This document shows positions 20,564-29,579 of a DNA stretch of 64,000 nucleotides, piece by piece; position 1 is the stretch's first letter; every line of letters begins with the position of its first letter. The notes beneath the pieces were generated by a model. It did no database searches and had not been told where the DNA came from. It worked only from the letters and a program-made list of their open reading frames with translations. Origin of the DNA: Streptococcus oralis subsp. tigurinus AZ_3a (GTDB lineage: Bacteria; Bacillota; Bacilli; Lactobacillales; Streptococcaceae); the NCBI GenBank assembly GCA_000344275.1, contig AORU01000011.1, positions 1-64,000 of the forward strand, read 5' to 3'. Position numbers and translations under genes: made by a program.

Positions 20564-21889
20564 TTATTTGAATTCATCTTTCCAATAATCTCTGATGCTG
20601 GATAATTGCTTCCGAGAAACCCGCAAAATACGCTTAGACTCTTTTACTGGACTTGTAACAGCCTGTTGGGGTAGATATAAAATCGTTTTCAAAAAGCGCT
20701 GACTGGCAGGTTTCCCATCATGTAATTCATGTTCAAAGTTATTTGAGATAATGGCATCAAGGTAAAACTCATGTACTCGTTTCCCAAAGTTCTCAGCCGA
20801 AATTTCGTACAACTTATCCGCCAACTTTTGTTCAGACATATCCGGAGTAGCGATTAATGCTTCAAGGATAGCTCCTGCAAGCTCTCGTTCTCCATAATAG
20901 AGGGTTCCAAACATTTTGTCACTGATCAGGTTATCAAGATAGGGATTGCCATGAGCAATGACAGGCGTTCCACTGGCTAAACTCTCTAGATAAGTTAATC
21001 CCTGAGTTTCACTCGTTGAGGCAGAAATGAAGAAATCTGCAGCCTTATAGTATAAGGCTGTCTCGCTTGGAGCAATCATACCTGTAAAAATCACATGTTT
21101 TTGCAGGTTTAATTTCACTGCTTGCTCTTTCAGACTGTCCAGATAAGGACCGTCTCCAGCAACAACCAACTTCACCTTGTCTTCTTCTTTCAAAACCTCA
21201 GCAAAGGCATTTAGGACTGCTTGGATATTCTTCTCAAAGGAGATACGAGAAAGACTCAGCAGCATTTTCTCGTCTTCCTGAATACCTAACTTCGAACGAA
21301 GTTCTTGCAAGTTCTCCTCTTTAATCTCAGGTCGTTCAAACTTAGCTAGCTCAATTCCGGTTGGAATGACACGTTTTTCAACCTTCACTTTGTATTTAGA
21401 TAAAAGATCCCGAACAATCTCGCTAGGACAGATTACTCCATCTACATCACGAAGGAAACCACGTACCAGATATTTTACCATACTTGGACGAATCAACATC
21501 CCCTTAGCAATGTAATGCACATAGTCTTCATACTGGGTATGGTAGGTATGAATAACTGGAATTCTCAATTCTCGTGCAATCCAAATCCCTAACAAACCAA
21601 GTGAAAATTCTGTCTGGGTATGAATGAGATCGAGTTGATACTGCTTGGCGATTTCAAATGCCTTTGTAAAACCTCGATAGGCAAATCGTCGATCCTTAAA
21701 TGCAAAGAAAGGAACACTCGGAATTCGAATGATTTGCCAATCCTCGTAGCGATTCACATCTTTATCTGTTGTTGTAAAGATAAAAACTGCATGGCCTTGC
21801 TTCTCAAGCTCTGTCTTCAAGGTTCGAATACTGGTCGCAACCCCGGAAACCTGAGGAAAATAGGTGTCTGTAAATAAACCAATTCGCAT
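20564..21889 (-). CDS. Family 4 glycosyltransferase, probable alpha-monoglucosyldiacylglycerol synthase
   Basis: A 441-residue GT-B enzyme. It begins GLFTDTYFPQVSGVATSI, contains HTYHTQYEDYVHY (about 112-124) typical of glycolipid-forming GT4 enzymes, and has the nucleotide-sugar site SETQGLTYLESLASGTP (about 293-309). In pneumococcus the gene beside cpoA makes monoglucosyl-diacylglycerol, the first glycolipid and a lipoteichoic acid anchor precursor. I assign that role by context and similarity from memory. It acts at the inner face of the membrane. It follows cpoA by 8 nt. Confidence 0.85.
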   Translation of the reverse strand: MRIGLFTDTYFPQVSGVATSIRTLKTELEKQGHAVFIFTTTDKDVNRYEDWQIIRIPSVPFFAFKDRRFAYRGFTKAFEIAKQYQLDLIHTQTEFSLGLLGIWIARELRIPVIHTYHTQYEDYVHYIAKGMLIRPSMVKYLVRGFLRDVDGVICPSEIVRDLLSKYKVKVEKRVIPTGIELAKFERPEIKEENLQELRSKLGIQEDEKMLLSLSRISFEKNIQAVLNAFAEVLKEEDKVKLVVAGDGPYLDSLKEQAVKLNLQKHVIFTGMIAPSETALYYKAADFFISASTSETQGLTYLESLASGTPVIAHGNPYLDNLISDKMFGTLYYGERELAGAILEALIATPDMSEQKLADKLYEISAENFGKRVHEFYLDAIISNNFEHELHDGKPASQRFLKTILYLPQQAVTSPVKESKRILRVSRKQLSSIRDYWKDEFK

Positions 21890-21897
21890 AGATTACC

Positions 21898-22941
21898 TCA
21901 CTTTTTACCTAGAGCAGCCTGTTCCCGATAAAATTTTAACCAAATTCCCAGTAAACGCTCTTCTGAATACTGTTTGGATATCCTTTTAGCTTTTTCTTTC
22001 AATTCTTTCAATGCTTCAGGATTTTCTTTATATTCTAGGATTGCTTCTCTCATCTCAGAGACATCACTTGTAGCACGATAATCTCCCTCAAGAATGACCT
22101 TATACAGGTCCAAATCCCTTAACATAATAGGAGCCTCGCAACTAGCTGCCTCTAAGATGGTCATAGGGAATAGTTCATTATAGCTAGGTAGTAAGAACAA
22201 ATCAGCTAAAGCATACAGTTCCCGCATCCTCTCCGGTGACACAATACCTGGGAAAATTAGATTTTTAGGTGGATTGTCCATAATCTTCTTATAGCGTTCA
22301 TAACCATCTGTTATTCCACCAAATGAAAAACCACCAGCCCAGATAAAGGTAATTTCTGGCAATTCTTCAGCAAGACGGATAAAATCATCTATTCCTTTTC
22401 GTTTCTGAACCTGACCCGCACCAACCACGACAAACTGATCTTTGGCGAGATCCATTTCTTCACGAAGTTGTGCAACTTGTTCAGCTGGTAATGGATGCCA
22501 TTTTTCTTTGTTTACAAAATTGGGAATATAAGTTATTTTTTCTCGTGGAATACCCGCAGCCACTAAATCCTCTATAAATGTAGGATTGACCACCACTAAG
22601 TGTTCCATCCGATTGTAAAAGGAAAAAACATAGCGTTTGACAATTCCTTTTAAGAAAAATGGAATTTTCAAACTCCCCTCGAGTGTCTCAGGTAAGAAAT
22701 GCACATAGCCAACTTTTCTCCCGGAGCGTTTCTTTTGAAATGTGGATAAATAATAAGGGAAATCAATGGTGTGAAAGTGGGTTACATCTGCCTCTACAGG
22801 AAGATTCTCCGTAACAATCAACTGATCTTTGGCATCACGATGAAGGAGGCTCACCAATTCACGGTAGGCTCCTGACACTCCTTGACCAGCCACTTTTTCA
22901 CTTGAACTTAGCATATTAATACGCAATTTTTTGTTTTCCAT
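21898..22941 (-). CDS. cpoA: Glycosyltransferase CpoA (glycolipid galactosyl/glucosyltransferase)
   Basis: Adds the second sugar to glucosyl-diacylglycerol in pneumococcus; mutations there give piperacillin resistance and altered membrane glycolipids. About 347 residues, a GT4 enzyme without signal peptide, with VVVGAGQVQKRKGIDDF (about 171-187) and the donor-binding SYNELFPMTILEAASCEAP (about 257-275). I start at MENKK (22941), which sits exactly where transcription should begin; the earlier in-frame ATG overlaps the -10 box itself. It is first in the operon with the glucosyltransferase. Confidence 0.87.
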   Translation of the reverse strand: MENKKLRINMLSSSEKVAGQGVSGAYRELVSLLHRDAKDQLIVTENLPVEADVTHFHTIDFPYYLSTFQKKRSGRKVGYVHFLPETLEGSLKIPFFLKGIVKRYVFSFYNRMEHLVVVNPTFIEDLVAAGIPREKITYIPNFVNKEKWHPLPAEQVAQLREEMDLAKDQFVVVGAGQVQKRKGIDDFIRLAEELPEITFIWAGGFSFGGITDGYERYKKIMDNPPKNLIFPGIVSPERMRELYALADLFLLPSYNELFPMTILEAASCEAPIMLRDLDLYKVILEGDYRATSDVSEMREAILEYKENPEALKELKEKAKRISKQYSEERLLGIWLKFYREQAALGKK

Positions 22942-22948
22942 ACTACTC

Positions 22949-22957
22949 ATTATACCA
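22949..22957 (-). promoter_or_regulatory. cpoA promoter, leaderless arrangement
   Basis: Extended -10 TGGTATAAT on the bottom strand with the hexamer at 22949-22954. Exactly 7 nt separate it from the ATG at 22941, so the mRNA should begin at or next to the start codon. There is no Shine-Dalgarno sequence. Confidence 0.65.
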
Positions 22958-22982
22958 TTTTATTTCAAGAAAATCAGTAAAA

Positions 22983-23040
22983 GAAAGAAGAGACCAGAGG
23001 AAAATGGAGGAATCCCTCTCTTTTCCAATCGTCTCTCGCA
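22983..23040 (-). terminator. Terminator of the dnaG-rpoD-DUF59 operon
   Basis: A long two-part hairpin on the bottom strand: the outer stem GAGAGAC/GTCTCTTC encloses GGAAAA/TTTTCC and GAGG-GATT-CCTC. A T-rich tract follows. Confidence 0.75.
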
Positions 23041-23053
23041 ATTTTCCAATCGA

Positions 23054-23383
23054 TTACTTAATTCCTAGGGCGATACGCGCATAGCGACTCATTTTTTCAA
23101 CCGTCCAGGCTGGATACCAGACTAATTTGACTTCGATATTGGTTACCTCAGGCACCTCTGTCATTGCATCGTGTATCTGGTCTGTTAAGAGGTCAGCCAG
23201 TGGGCAGCCCATAGTTGTCAAGGTCATATCAATTTCAGTGTGACCTGTTTCACCATCAAAACGAATTTCATAAATTAAACCTAGGTTGACAATATCAATC
23301 CCCAACTCAGGGTCGATGACTTCTTCCAAGGCGTTTAAAATGCGTGTTTTGATATTTTCGATTTGCTCTTCTGTATAAGCCAT
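23054..23383 (-). CDS. MIP18/DUF59 family Fe-S assembly factor-like protein
   Basis: A 109-residue protein of the DUF59 (PaaD/SufT-like) family linked to iron-sulfur cluster maturation. The family core is visible as EVIDPELGIDIVNLGLIYEI (about 18-37) and TLTTMGCPLADLL (about 53-65), with the conserved cysteine in MGCP. The start is MAYTEEQ, behind GAGG; upstream in-frame codons lack a better site. It is last in the dnaG-rpoD operon, 14 nt after rpoD. Confidence 0.88.
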   Translation of the reverse strand: MAYTEEQIENIKTRILNALEEVIDPELGIDIVNLGLIYEIRFDGETGHTEIDMTLTTMGCPLADLLTDQIHDAMTEVPEVTNIEVKLVWYPAWTVEKMSRYARIALGIK

Positions 23384-23397
23384 GTTATTCCTCACTC

Positions 23398-24507
23398 TTA
23401 GTCTTCAATAAAATCACGAAGGGGTTTGCTGCGACTTGGTTGGCGCAATTTTCTCAAAGCCTTGGCCTCAATCTGACGGATACGTTCACGAGTTACGTTA
23501 AAGACTTTCCCAACATCTTCAAGAGTACGCATTTTTCCATCGTCCAAACCGAAACGAAGGCGCAGAACGTTTTCTTCACGATCTGTAAGAGTATCCAAGA
23601 CTTCATCCAACTGCTCACGCAAAACGATTCGAGTTGTGTAGTCTACTGGATTTTCAATCACTTCGTCTTCGATAAAGTCCCCAAGATGGCTATCGTCCTC
23701 TTCACCGATCGGTGTTTCAAGTGATACTGGTTCTTGGGCAATCTTTAGGATTTCACGGACCTTGTCAGGTGTCATATCCATACGCTCAGCAATTTGTTCA
23801 GGAGTTGGATCTTGCCCCAATTCTTGAAGGAGATTACGCTGTTCACGGACAAGCTTGTTAATGGTTTCTACCATGTGGACAGGGATACGAATAGTACGGG
23901 CCTGGTCAGCGATGGCACGGGTAATCGCCTGACGAATCCACCAAGTTGCGTAAGTTGAAAACTTGAATCCTTTTGAATAGTCAAACTTGTCAACAGCCTT
24001 CATCAAACCCATGTTTCCTTCTTGAATCAAGTCAAGAAACTGCATGCCACGCCCTACGTAGCGCTTAGCAATAGAAACCACCAAACGAAGGTTGGCTTCT
24101 GCAAGACGTTGTTTGGCTTCGATATCACCAGCCTCAACTGCTAGGGCCAATTCTTTTTCCTCTTCGTTGGTCAAGAGAGGAACGACCCCGATTTCCTTCA
24201 AATACATACGGACTGGGTCATTAACCTTGGCAGAAGTTGAGCCAATCAAGTCCTCATCACTGAGTTCTGGTTCTTCTTCTGCACTAAGCACACGCGCACT
24301 TGGATTTCCTTCATTATCTGTGATAGAAATTCCAGCATCCTGAATCCGTTGCAAAAGGTCTTCAATGCCATCTGCATCAAGGGTAAAAGGAATAACCAGA
24401 CTTGAATTGATTTCGTCATCTGTTGCTGTTCCTGTTTTTTTGTGGTTACGGATAAAGTCTGCTACTTGCACATCAAATGTAGTTACTTCTTTTTGTTTTG
24501 TTGCCAT
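23398..24507 (-). CDS. rpoD: Primary sigma factor RpoD (sigma-70/SigA)
   Basis: Housekeeping sigma factor. It has 369 residues with no large non-conserved region, as in Firmicutes. Region 1.2 is [16 protein letters not shown] (about 97-112), region 2.4 [14 protein letters not shown] (about 181-194), region 3 [12 protein letters not shown], and the region 4.2 helix-turn-helix [20 protein letters not shown] (about 324-343). The start is supported by GGAG that overlaps the dnaG stop (TGGAGTAA). It forms the classical macromolecular-synthesis operon with dnaG. Confidence 0.98.
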   Translation of the reverse strand: MATKQKEVTTFDVQVADFIRNHKKTGTATDDEINSSLVIPFTLDADGIEDLLQRIQDAGISITDNEGNPSARVLSAEEEPELSDEDLIGSTSAKVNDPVRMYLKEIGVVPLLTNEEEKELALAVEAGDIEAKQRLAEANLRLVVSIAKRYVGRGMQFLDLIQEGNMGLMKAVDKFDYSKGFKFSTYATWWIRQAITRAIADQARTIRIPVHMVETINKLVREQRNLLQELGQDPTPEQIAERMDMTPDKVREILKIAQEPVSLETPIGEEDDSHLGDFIEDEVIENPVDYTTRIVLREQLDEVLDTLTDREENVLRLRFGLDDGKMRTLEDVGKVFNVTRERIRQIEAKALRKLRQPSRSKPLRDFIED

Positions 24508-24509
24508 TA

Positions 24510-26270
24510 TTACTCCATTCTTCTCTTTTGGGAAATCAATCGTTGCAATTCTTCCAAGGCTGTGTCAGTATCTCCTACATGACTAGCTTCCTGCACTTTC
24601 TTTTTAATTCTTAAGTTGTCCTTGCTGAGGAGGGCACGGTTTCGAGTCGCTTCGACTTCCGCTAGCTCTTGAGGCGACATCTCAACTGGCAAATCCAGAC
24701 TAAGCACGTGGTACCAAGCATTTTCAACCTCAGGCGTCTGATGAGAAAGTTCCTCTGAGCCGACTTCTCCCTGCTCACTTAATAATTCGTAAAGAATCTG
24801 AAATTCTGGGGTATCAAAGAAAAAATCTTCTCTTAATCGGTAGTCATTTAGAACAACTGGATTCTCAGCCATCCTATAGAGGAGATGAGCCTCTGCTCTC
24901 ATGACTGCCGTCAGTTGTCGCGTTACAGGTAAATTAATCGCTGCTGGAGGTTGCTCCTCTTTGACTCTTTCCTGCCTCTGAACAATGCGACTTTCATTTA
25001 CAATCTGTTCCACCTGCTGGTAATCAAAAGAAGGTAGATTATCCGCCAGAATGTGGATATAAGAATTCTGGGCAGTGATAGACTTTTCCTTGGCGATTAG
25101 GGGCGCAATATTTTCAATGAATTCGATTTGCGCCTGCAAGTTATCACTATTTTCTGGCTTGAGCTGGTGAATATAGAACTCTATAGGACTAATCCGGGTC
25201 TTGGTTAAAAGGTAAGCCAGGTCTTCAGCAGAATTCTTTTGCAAATACTCATCTGGGTCCATGGCATCAGGTACTCGAACAACCTCCACTGAGAAGTCTT
25301 TTAATTCCTCTAGAGCCTTGGCTGTTGCTGCCTGCCCTGCCTTGTCACCATCATAGCTGAGAACTATCTTTTTGGTAAAGCGTTTGAGGTGGTCAACATG
25401 CTCCTTGCTTAAGGCCGTCCCCATGGAAGCCACAGCATTTTCTATACCAGCACGGTAGGCTGCGATCACATCCATGAAGCCTTCCATCAGATAGAGCTCT
25501 GAAATCTTACCTGTTCCCCTTTTTGCCTTGTCCAAATGATACAATTCGTAACTCTTGTTAAAAATTGCAGTCGAGCGACTATTTTTGTACTTGGCAGTCT
25601 GACTGTCAGTTTCTTGCCAGATACGACCTGAAAATGCAATAACCTGTCCCTTGTCATTGGTCAAAGGAAAGATGATCCGTCCAAAAAAAGTATCATAAAA
25701 TTGATTACCATCTGACAGATAAAACAAGCCCGAATCCAATAAATCCTTTTCCTCAAACTTGTCAGCCAAACGTTGATAGAGATAAGTTCTCTCTGCTGGA
25801 GCCAGTCCAATCTGGAAATGCTTCAGAACATCATCCGTCAAGCCTCGTTTATATAGATAAGCCCTTGCTTCTTCTCCCATCTTGGTCGTCATGAGAATTG
25901 CATGGTAAAAACGGGCAGCTTCTTCATGCATATCATATAAAGCTTGTTGAGGGGAAGCTTGTTGAGGACGAGACTGGACAGGCATGGCTAGTTGAATACC
26001 GACGCGCTCCCCTAAGAGCTGAACGGCTTCCATAAAGGACACACCTTGGTATTCTTCGATGAACTTAAAAACATCTCCTGAACGACCACAGCCGAAGCAA
26101 TGATAAAACTGCTTGTCTTCCACAACGTTGAAAGAGGGGGTCTTCTCACCATGAAAAGGACAGAGCCCTAAATAGTTCCGTCCAGCCTTTTGTAAAGAAA
26201 TCACGTCGCCTATGACTTCCACAATGTTGGTATTGTTTTTGATTTCTTCAATAACTTGCTTGTCAACCAT
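24510..26270 (-). CDS. dnaG: DNA primase
   Basis: Makes RNA primers at the fork. About 586 residues. The CHC2 zinc finger has C37, H40, C58 and C61. The TOPRIM core has [15 protein letters not shown] (about 262-276) and [10 protein letters not shown] (about 307-316), and a C-terminal DnaB-interacting helical domain follows. I start at MVDKQVIEE (26270) behind GGAGG; five further in-frame codons exist upstream but are not conserved-looking. It is first in the dnaG-rpoD-DUF59 operon. Confidence 0.97.
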   Translation of the reverse strand: MVDKQVIEEIKNNTNIVEVIGDVISLQKAGRNYLGLCPFHGEKTPSFNVVEDKQFYHCFGCGRSGDVFKFIEEYQGVSFMEAVQLLGERVGIQLAMPVQSRPQQASPQQALYDMHEEAARFYHAILMTTKMGEEARAYLYKRGLTDDVLKHFQIGLAPAERTYLYQRLADKFEEKDLLDSGLFYLSDGNQFYDTFFGRIIFPLTNDKGQVIAFSGRIWQETDSQTAKYKNSRSTAIFNKSYELYHLDKAKRGTGKISELYLMEGFMDVIAAYRAGIENAVASMGTALSKEHVDHLKRFTKKIVLSYDGDKAGQAATAKALEELKDFSVEVVRVPDAMDPDEYLQKNSAEDLAYLLTKTRISPIEFYIHQLKPENSDNLQAQIEFIENIAPLIAKEKSITAQNSYIHILADNLPSFDYQQVEQIVNESRIVQRQERVKEEQPPAAINLPVTRQLTAVMRAEAHLLYRMAENPVVLNDYRLREDFFFDTPEFQILYELLSEQGEVGSEELSHQTPEVENAWYHVLSLDLPVEMSPQELAEVEATRNRALLSKDNLRIKKKVQEASHVGDTDTALEELQRLISQKRRME

Positions 26271-26308
26271 ACACAATACCTCCATCTTATCATAGTTTTA
26301 CGTTAACT

Positions 26309-26337
26309 AGTATAGCTTATTTCTGAAAAAAAGTAAA
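26309..26337 (-). promoter_or_regulatory. Promoter of the dnaG-rpoD operon
   Basis: TTTACT (26332-26337) and TATACT (26309-26314) with 17-nt spacing on the bottom strand, leader about 33 nt. Confidence 0.7.
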
Positions 26338-26397
26338 CCATTTCATACGCTTTCCGGAATTCTCTTTGCTATATTTTTCCAGAAAGAAATGGGAGAT

Positions 26398-26436
26398 AAA
26401 AAACTCAGAAACACTTCCATGTTTCTAAGTTAATTT
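26398..26436 (-). terminator. Terminator of the trpXYZ-type ABC operon
   Basis: AACTTAGAAAC...GTTTCTGAGTT followed by TTTTTAT on the bottom strand, about 30 nt after the ATPase stop. Confidence 0.8.
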
Positions 26437-26466
26437 TCACTATTTTTTGATGATTATTTAACTCAT

Positions 26467-27225
26467 CTATTCAAATAATTGATAGTAGTCTGAAATTTTC
26501 ATCTTAGCTTTTTCTTCTTTATTGAGGTCTTGGATGATTCGGCCTTCCTTCATGACTATCAGACGATTGCCATACTTCAGTGCATCCTCCATATGGTGGG
26601 TAATCATCAAGGCTGTCAGATGATCCTTGCTAACAAAGTCATCTGTTAATTCCATCAAGGCCACACTTGTTTTTGGGTCAAGGGCTGCTGTGTGTTCATC
26701 CAACAAGAGCAACTCTGGTCGCTTCAAGGTTGCCATCAAGAGACTCAAGGCCTGACGTTGTCCACCTGATAGAAACTCAATCGGAGTATCTAGATGCTTT
26801 TCAAGACCATTTCCCACTTTTTCAATGGTAGCCTGAAACTCTTCCCTATGGCTTGAAAGCCTTCTAGGCAGGAGTCCTCTCTTCTCACCACGAAACTTGG
26901 CAATCAAGAGATTTTCCGCCACTGTCATACGGGGAGCCGTACCCATCTTAGGATCCTGAAAGACGCGAGACAAGTACTTAGCCCGCTTTTCAGGTGAAAA
27001 ATTCGTCACGTCCTCGCCCATGATACGAATACTTCCACTTGTCAAAGGTAAGGTACCTGCAATAGTGTTAAAAAGCGTTGACTTCCCTGCTCCATTTCCA
27101 CCTAGGATGGTCATGAAATCATGTTCGAAAATTTCAAGAGAAACATCATTCAGAATGATTTTTTCCTCGTCAAAGCCATTCGTAATGACTTTGGTGGCAT
27201 TTTTTAATTCTACAATTGCTGTCAT
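26467..27225 (-). CDS. ABC transporter ATP-binding protein, probable tryptophan importer (TrpZ type)
   Basis: A 252-residue ATPase. Walker A is GGNGAGKST at 42-50, the signature LSGGQRQALSL is near 153-163, Walker B is LLLLDEHTAAL near 173-183, and a H-loop is seen in MITHHMEDALK. It is cytoplasmic and pairs with the permease whose gene overlaps it by 4 nt. The operon order (binding protein, permease, ATPase) and the Trp-type T-box leader argue for tryptophan or a tryptophan precursor as substrate; the ATPase alone does not show it. Confidence 0.88.
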   Translation of the reverse strand: MTAIVELKNATKVITNGFDEEKIILNDVSLEIFEHDFMTILGGNGAGKSTLFNTIAGTLPLTSGSIRIMGEDVTNFSPEKRAKYLSRVFQDPKMGTAPRMTVAENLLIAKFRGEKRGLLPRRLSSHREEFQATIEKVGNGLEKHLDTPIEFLSGGQRQALSLLMATLKRPELLLLDEHTAALDPKTSVALMELTDDFVSKDHLTALMITHHMEDALKYGNRLIVMKEGRIIQDLNKEEKAKMKISDYYQLFE

Positions 27226-28088
27226 TTGCTAAACTTGACTCCTTTCAGGTATTTGCTTTTGAAGGTTGGAATCATAAGGCAAACTGCCAAAATCAAGGCG
27301 CTATATAGTCGTAAATAGCTCGTGTTAAATCCAAGAGCAATCACTCCCCATACGAGGAACTGATAAGCAATAGACCCTACAACGATGGTCATGAGTCGCT
27401 CTGCCAAGGTCAAACTCTTGAACAAAACCTCACCAATAATCAAGCTAGCAAGCCCTACGACAATCACGCCGATTCCTCGAGAAACATCCGCGTATCCTTC
27501 TTGTTGAGCAATTAAGGCTCCTGCAAGTGCGATGATCCCATTTGAGAGAACCAAGCCCATGAGTTCCATACGTCCCGTATTGATACCAAAGCTACGAGCC
27601 ATATCAGGATTGTCACCTGTAGCGATGTAGGCCTGACCTAGTTTAGTATCTAGGAAAAAGAGCATGAGGCCAATAACAAGAGCTACAAAGATTAATCCGG
27701 TCAGGAGTTGGTTAAGATCTGAATCAAAAGGCAAGACATCCTGAATTTGCTTGGTTCCAAGAAGCCCCAGATTGGCACGTCCCATAATCATGAGCATGAT
27801 GGAATGGCAGGAAGTCATGACCAAAATCCCTGATAAGAGGGTTGGGATTTTTCCTTTAGTATATAAGAGACCTGTCGCCATTCCAGCTAGACAGCCCGCT
27901 CCTACTGCAGCCAAGGTCGCTAAAAATGGATTCACCCCTTGTGTTATCAAGGTTACAGCTACTGCTCCCCCTAGTGGGAAAGAGCCCTCAGTCGTCATAT
28001 CCGGGAAATTTAGAATTCGAAAGGTCATAAAGATTCCCAAACCTAAAATCGCCCACACCATTCCCTGAGAAATAATGGATACTATCAT
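27222..28088 (-). CDS. ABC transporter permease, probable tryptophan importer (TrpY type)
   Basis: A 288-residue membrane protein with about eight hydrophobic segments in the pattern of LivH/RbsC-type permeases (type II importers): GLGIFMTFRILNFPDMTTEG near the N-terminus and GVIVVGLASLIIGEVLF near 208-224. It works with the adjacent binding protein and ATPase. The ribosome-binding site is weak. It lies 65 nt downstream of the binding-protein gene and overlaps the ATPase gene. Confidence 0.88.
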   Translation of the reverse strand: MIVSIISQGMVWAILGLGIFMTFRILNFPDMTTEGSFPLGGAVAVTLITQGVNPFLATLAAVGAGCLAGMATGLLYTKGKIPTLLSGILVMTSCHSIMLMIMGRANLGLLGTKQIQDVLPFDSDLNQLLTGLIFVALVIGLMLFFLDTKLGQAYIATGDNPDMARSFGINTGRMELMGLVLSNGIIALAGALIAQQEGYADVSRGIGVIVVGLASLIIGEVLFKSLTLAERLMTIVVGSIAYQFLVWGVIALGFNTSYLRLYSALILAVCLMIPTFKSKYLKGVKFSK

Positions 28089-28153
28089 AATCTTTCACTC
28101 ATTTCTTTCTTTAGTAAAAATGGGAGGAGATGTCCCCAACTCCTCCTTTATCC

Positions 28154-29149
28154 TTATTCAATCACTTGTCCTGCTTCTTTTAGAACGGACTCAGGAATGG
28201 TGATACCAAGTTCCTGCGCTAGTTTTTTGTTAATCACTGACTTACCAGTTGAGAAGACATTAACTGGCGTATCAGCTGGTTTTTCACCTTTCAAAACTTT
28301 GGCAATCATTTTACCAGTAGCCACTCCAAGATCGTGTTGGTCAACTACTACAGATGCTAATCCACCTGCTTCTACCATGGCAGTGGCACTTGGGTAGATT
28401 GGCTTTTTAGCTGTTTGGTTGCTTGAAACAACTGTTGAGAATGCGGATGCAATGGTGTTGTCAATTGGAACCCAAATCGCATCGACCTTGCTTGTCATGA
28501 CATTAACTGTTGAAGCAATTTCGTTAGTCGATGGAACGGCAAAGGTTTCGACTGTCAAACCTGCTTTTTCAGCATAAGCCTTGAATTCTTCTACCTGTGT
28601 TTTTGAGTTATCTTCGCTACTTGAGTAGAGAGCGCCGATTGTTTTGACATTTGGTGTGAGGGTTTTAATCAACTCTACTTGCTGTTCAGCTGGGTTGTGG
28701 TCTGACACCCCTGTTATGTTGCCACCTGGTTTTTTCAAATCTTTGACCAAGTTAGCACCGATTGGATCAGTTACAGCAGCCATGATAACTGGTAGGTCTT
28801 TTGTAGCACTAGCAAGTCCTTGAGCAGCTGGTGTTGCAATCCCAACAACAAGGTCGTTTCCATTTGCTACCAATTGTTTACTCATGGTTGCAACCTTGCT
28901 CTGATCTCCTTCAGAGTTCATAAAGTCAATTTTTACCTGGTCGTCCTTATATCCTTCTTCAGCTAGTCCATCTTGAATCCCCTGATAAATCAAGTCCAAA
29001 GATGGGTGACTAACAAATTGAAGGACCCCAACCTTAGCAACCTTTTGATCTTCCTTAGCTGCAGGCTTGTTCATTGATGAATAAATCAAGCTAGCCACTA
29101 CCAATACTGCTAATCCAGCGATAATTCCCATTAAACGTTTATTTTTCAT
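28154..29149 (-). CDS. trpX: ABC transporter substrate-binding protein, probable tryptophan importer (TrpX type)
   Basis: A 331-residue protein of the ABC_sub_bind family (PF04392 type). The N-terminus has a hydrophobic segment (about 7-24) and then a two-lobe binding domain from about residue 38. The signal segment has no cysteine, so it is not a typical lipoprotein. It would have to be held by an uncleaved signal anchor, unusual for a Gram-positive binding protein. The gene directly follows a T-box leader with a UGG-compatible specifier, which is the main reason for assigning tryptophan. Confidence 0.85.
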   Translation of the reverse strand: MKNKRLMGIIAGLAVLVVASLIYSSMNKPAAKEDQKVAKVGVLQFVSHPSLDLIYQGIQDGLAEEGYKDDQVKIDFMNSEGDQSKVATMSKQLVANGNDLVVGIATPAAQGLASATKDLPVIMAAVTDPIGANLVKDLKKPGGNITGVSDHNPAEQQVELIKTLTPNVKTIGALYSSSEDNSKTQVEEFKAYAEKAGLTVETFAVPSTNEIASTVNVMTSKVDAIWVPIDNTIASAFSTVVSSNQTAKKPIYPSATAMVEAGGLASVVVDQHDLGVATGKMIAKVLKGEKPADTPVNVFSTGKSVINKKLAQELGITIPESVLKEAGQVIE

Positions 29150-29242
29150 ATTCTTTCTCCTTTTAAATCACTTGTATAATGCTCTTTTCAACAAAACAAG
29201 CGATGCCATCGTTTAAATTCCAATATCTTTCCTCCCAATAGA

Positions 29243-29477
29243 AAAAGTCCTCACACAAAAAACTTGTGTGAGGACGTCGATGCGCGGTGCCACCTCAATT
29301 ATAGGGAATATCCCTATCGCTCTTTCTCGCATTCACGAGTTACACTGTAAAGTGTGCTCACCGAATTTTTATGATTTCAAATTCTTTATAACATTCAGCC
29401 CAATTTTCATCACTTTCATCTATCTGCTTTCACCAACCACAGACTCTCTAAAAAACTTCAATGATTACTTTCTGAAT
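29243..29477 (-). ncRNA. T-box leader controlling the ABC transporter operon (tryptophan specificity likely)
   Basis: On the bottom strand the leader shows the T-box hallmark AGGTGGCACCGCG (about 29283-29295) followed by a terminator, GTCCTCACACAA / TTGTGTGAGGAC with a T run (about 29244-29275). Stem I elements are visible upstream: AGAGAGTCTGTGGTTGGTGAAAG and, further on, AATTGGGCTGAA. The last contains TGG at the place expected for the specifier, which would read tRNA-Trp. Uncharged tRNA should stabilise the antiterminator and switch on trpX expression. The T-box call is firm; the amino acid is a good inference. Confidence 0.9.
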
Positions 29478-29483
29478 GTTTAA

Positions 29484-29511
29484 ATTATATCATTTTTCAA
29501 CTACTTGTCAA
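29484..29511 (-). promoter_or_regulatory. Promoter of the T-box/trpX operon
   Basis: Consensus TTGACA (29506-29511) and TATAAT (29484-29489) with 16-nt spacing and an extended TGA before the -10. The strong promoter fits control by attenuation. Confidence 0.85.
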
Positions 29512-29540
29512 GCTTATTTTTAGAATTTTTTAAACAATTC

Positions 29541-29571
29541 AAAAACTTCCCCTTGAAAAAAGAGGAAGTTT
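29541..29571 (-). terminator. Terminator of ftsW-ppc
   Basis: AAACTTCC...GGAAGTTTTTG on the bottom strand, just after the ppc stop. The loop is long and T-rich. Confidence 0.7.
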
Positions 29572-29579
29572 GTAGAATA

